Positions 63,180-64,000 of a DNA stretch of 64,000 nucleotides are shown piece after piece. Origin of the DNA: Thermus tenuipuniceus (GTDB lineage: Bacteria; Deinococcota; Deinococci; Deinococcales; Thermaceae). The stretch lies in assembly GCF_002964845.1 (NCBI RefSeq), contig NZ_PRDA01000010.1, forward strand, positions 1 through 64,000. The letters are read 5' to 3'. Position 1 is the stretch's first letter. Each line of letters begins with the position of its first letter. Made by a program: the position numbers and the translations under genes. The notes below the pieces were generated by a model. That model saw only the letters and a program-made list of their open reading frames with translations, had not been told where the DNA came from and made no database searches.

Positions 63180-63500
63180 ACGCGGCAGCCCAAACCGCTT
63201 AGGGACAGGGTAAGGGCGGGGCGGTGAAGGAGCCGGCGCACCTCCCGCCTGAGGGTCTCGGCAAAGCGGGGGCTTCTTTCGGACAGGGCCTGCCACTCGG
63301 CCAGGGTATAGACCAAGGCCTCCGCAGGCACGGGAAGCTCCTCCAGGGGCAGGCTTAGGGCCCGTTGCCAAAGAGGATTCCACCACCAAAAGGAGATCCG
63401 GGTCGCTCCCCACCCCGTGGTCACCCCGGGCGTAGGAACCGAAGCAGCCCAGGGCCAGGAGGCCGGGGATAGGGTGGCGGACCATCCAAAAGGGCACCTT
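63180..63500 (-). pseudogene. MNT-type nucleotidyltransferase remnant
   Basis: In one frame the active-site motif is GCFGSYARGDHGVGSDPDLL (G-S-x-x-R-G plus D-x-D). It then shifts at a GGTGGTGG stretch (about 63380-63385) into another frame reading NPLWQRALSLPLEELPVPAE and VYTLAEWQALSERSPRFAET, typical of the following part of such proteins. One base change would join them. Downstream of this the stop codon is not in the expected place. It lies directly downstream of a HEPN remnant, the usual partner. Confidence 0.75.
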
Positions 63501-63512
63501 CCACTTCTTCCC

Positions 63513-63628
63513 GGCTAAGTACCCCGTCGTGGCTTGCGCCACGACGGGGACCCCAAAAAGGCCATGGGCACGCTGTATCCACCCTTGCCGATGAAGCAAC
63601 CTTCCTGCGTGAGCACTTAGGGCATCTG
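63513..63628. repeat. Dispersed ~115-bp repeat, copy B
   Basis: Near-identical to 61144-61257. In this copy the internal hairpin CCCCGTCGTGGC-TTGC-GCCACGACGGGG is perfect over 12 bp. It sits between the HEPN remnant and the MNT remnant, and the minus-strand copy supplies the stop codon of the HEPN frame. Confidence 0.75.
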
Positions 63629-64000
63629 AGCACGGCAGAACTCAAGGATTTCACGGGCATAGCGCACCGCCTCCTGGCTTTGCAAGGGGCCATAGTGCTC
63701 CGCAGAGGGTCCCTCGGGAAAAGCATCGGGGTATCGGGTGGGTATGTAGAGCCCATCCAGGTAGCGGGCCTTTTCCACCGGGTCTTGAGGAACCTCCAAG
63801 GGCAACTCCTTGAGAAGCCGGGCCACCACATGCCCCCAAGCCTCCTGGTCCAGGTGGAGGTGGGGGGCTTTCACCGCCTTCGCAAGGTAGCCTTACGGAC
63901 TGACCTGCGGCCTGCTGGGCGGCAAAACAGGCCCACTCGTGCCGGCCTTCCGGGCGATCCCAGCCATCTCCAGGTCCCTTTCCACCTGGAGAAGCCAGTC
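63617..64000 (-). pseudogene. HEPN-domain protein remnant
   Basis: The 3' part reads ARYLDGLYIPTRYPDAFPEG and AVRYAREILEFCRAQMP, the typical HEPN C-terminal block. Upstream, AWGHVVARLLKELPL is in frame, but the earlier helix DWLLQVERDLEMA and the motif EWACFAAQQAA lie in two other frames, with about 22 extra bases between QQAA and AKAVKA. So at least two frameshifts separate the parts. It may extend beyond the window. With the neighbouring MNT remnant it formed an MNT-HEPN pair. Confidence 0.75.

Overview
The window is high-GC (roughly two-thirds G+C) bacterial chromosome from a Thermus. The protein repertoire is typical of the genus: a caa3 oxidase with fused subunits I/III, a fused CtaA-CtaB, a DnaE and a DnaX whose gene carries an A9 slippery run, and a GroES/GroEL pair. 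The old-yellow-enzyme at 62081 is, from memory, nearly identical to the characterised Thermus scotoductus enzyme (TsER/CrS), so a T. scotoductus-like species is likely. No rRNA, CRISPR array, intact insertion sequence or prophage is visible.

Layout. 1-9.4 kb: an M28-type peptidase, mog and an aminotransferase on +, then a leftward run aceE-aceF-hemC-fur-folC. 9.4-15.3 kb: a LysR regulator divergent from aceE, an FtsB/DivIC-like gene, a second Fur-family regulator, pepA, a YqhQ-like (DUF1385) membrane protein, a decayed MNT/HepT remnant and mnmA. 15.3-22.3 kb: pstSCAB, an MFS exporter, recF and a DciA-like gene. 22.3-22.6 kb: a Lys-Glu-Val tRNA operon. 22.6-31.7 kb: an unknown DAHHD-motif protein, the ctaAB-caaB-caaA oxidase operon, pckA and pgi. 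31.7-38.2 kb: a frameshifted GNAT/acyl-CoA ligase fusion, a TrmH-type methyltransferase and a DUF4129-MoxR-DUF58 cluster. 38.2-44.0 kb: groES-groEL behind a CIRCE-like operator, and dnaE. 44-53 kb: a 5-formyl-THF cyclo-ligase, 2-oxoacid:ferredoxin oxidoreductase (two subunits), an HD hydrolase, a CsoR-family repressor, dnaX, argB, a DJ-1 protein, a Nudix hydrolase and mazG. 53-58.7 kb: a copper-maturation island with nosD-nosF-nosL-nosL-nosY running left and PCuAC-sco running right. 58.7-64 kb: a ZIP transporter, prfA, another Nudix enzyme, a zinc-ribbon protein, the old yellow enzyme, and two decayed genes (MNT and HEPN) beside a 115-bp dispersed repeat.

How the parts connect. The oxidase operon supplies the caa3 enzyme and its heme A. 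The copper island 29 kb away encodes the PCuAC/Sco proteins that load CuA, plus a NosDFY/NosL system with no nosZ in view. A 14-bp near-palindrome (AGTACATTTGTCCC and one variant) lies in front of the oxidase operon and twice between the divergent nosD and PCuAC genes, which suggests common control. Many genes look leaderless, with a -10 hexamer 5-7 nt before the start codon (dnaX, csoR, dnaE, fur, PCuAC). The most interesting signals are this shared operator, the CsoR paralogue with a Cys-Phe-Cys sensor site, the dispersed repeat, the two eroded nucleotidyltransferase/HEPN modules, and the DnaX slippage site.
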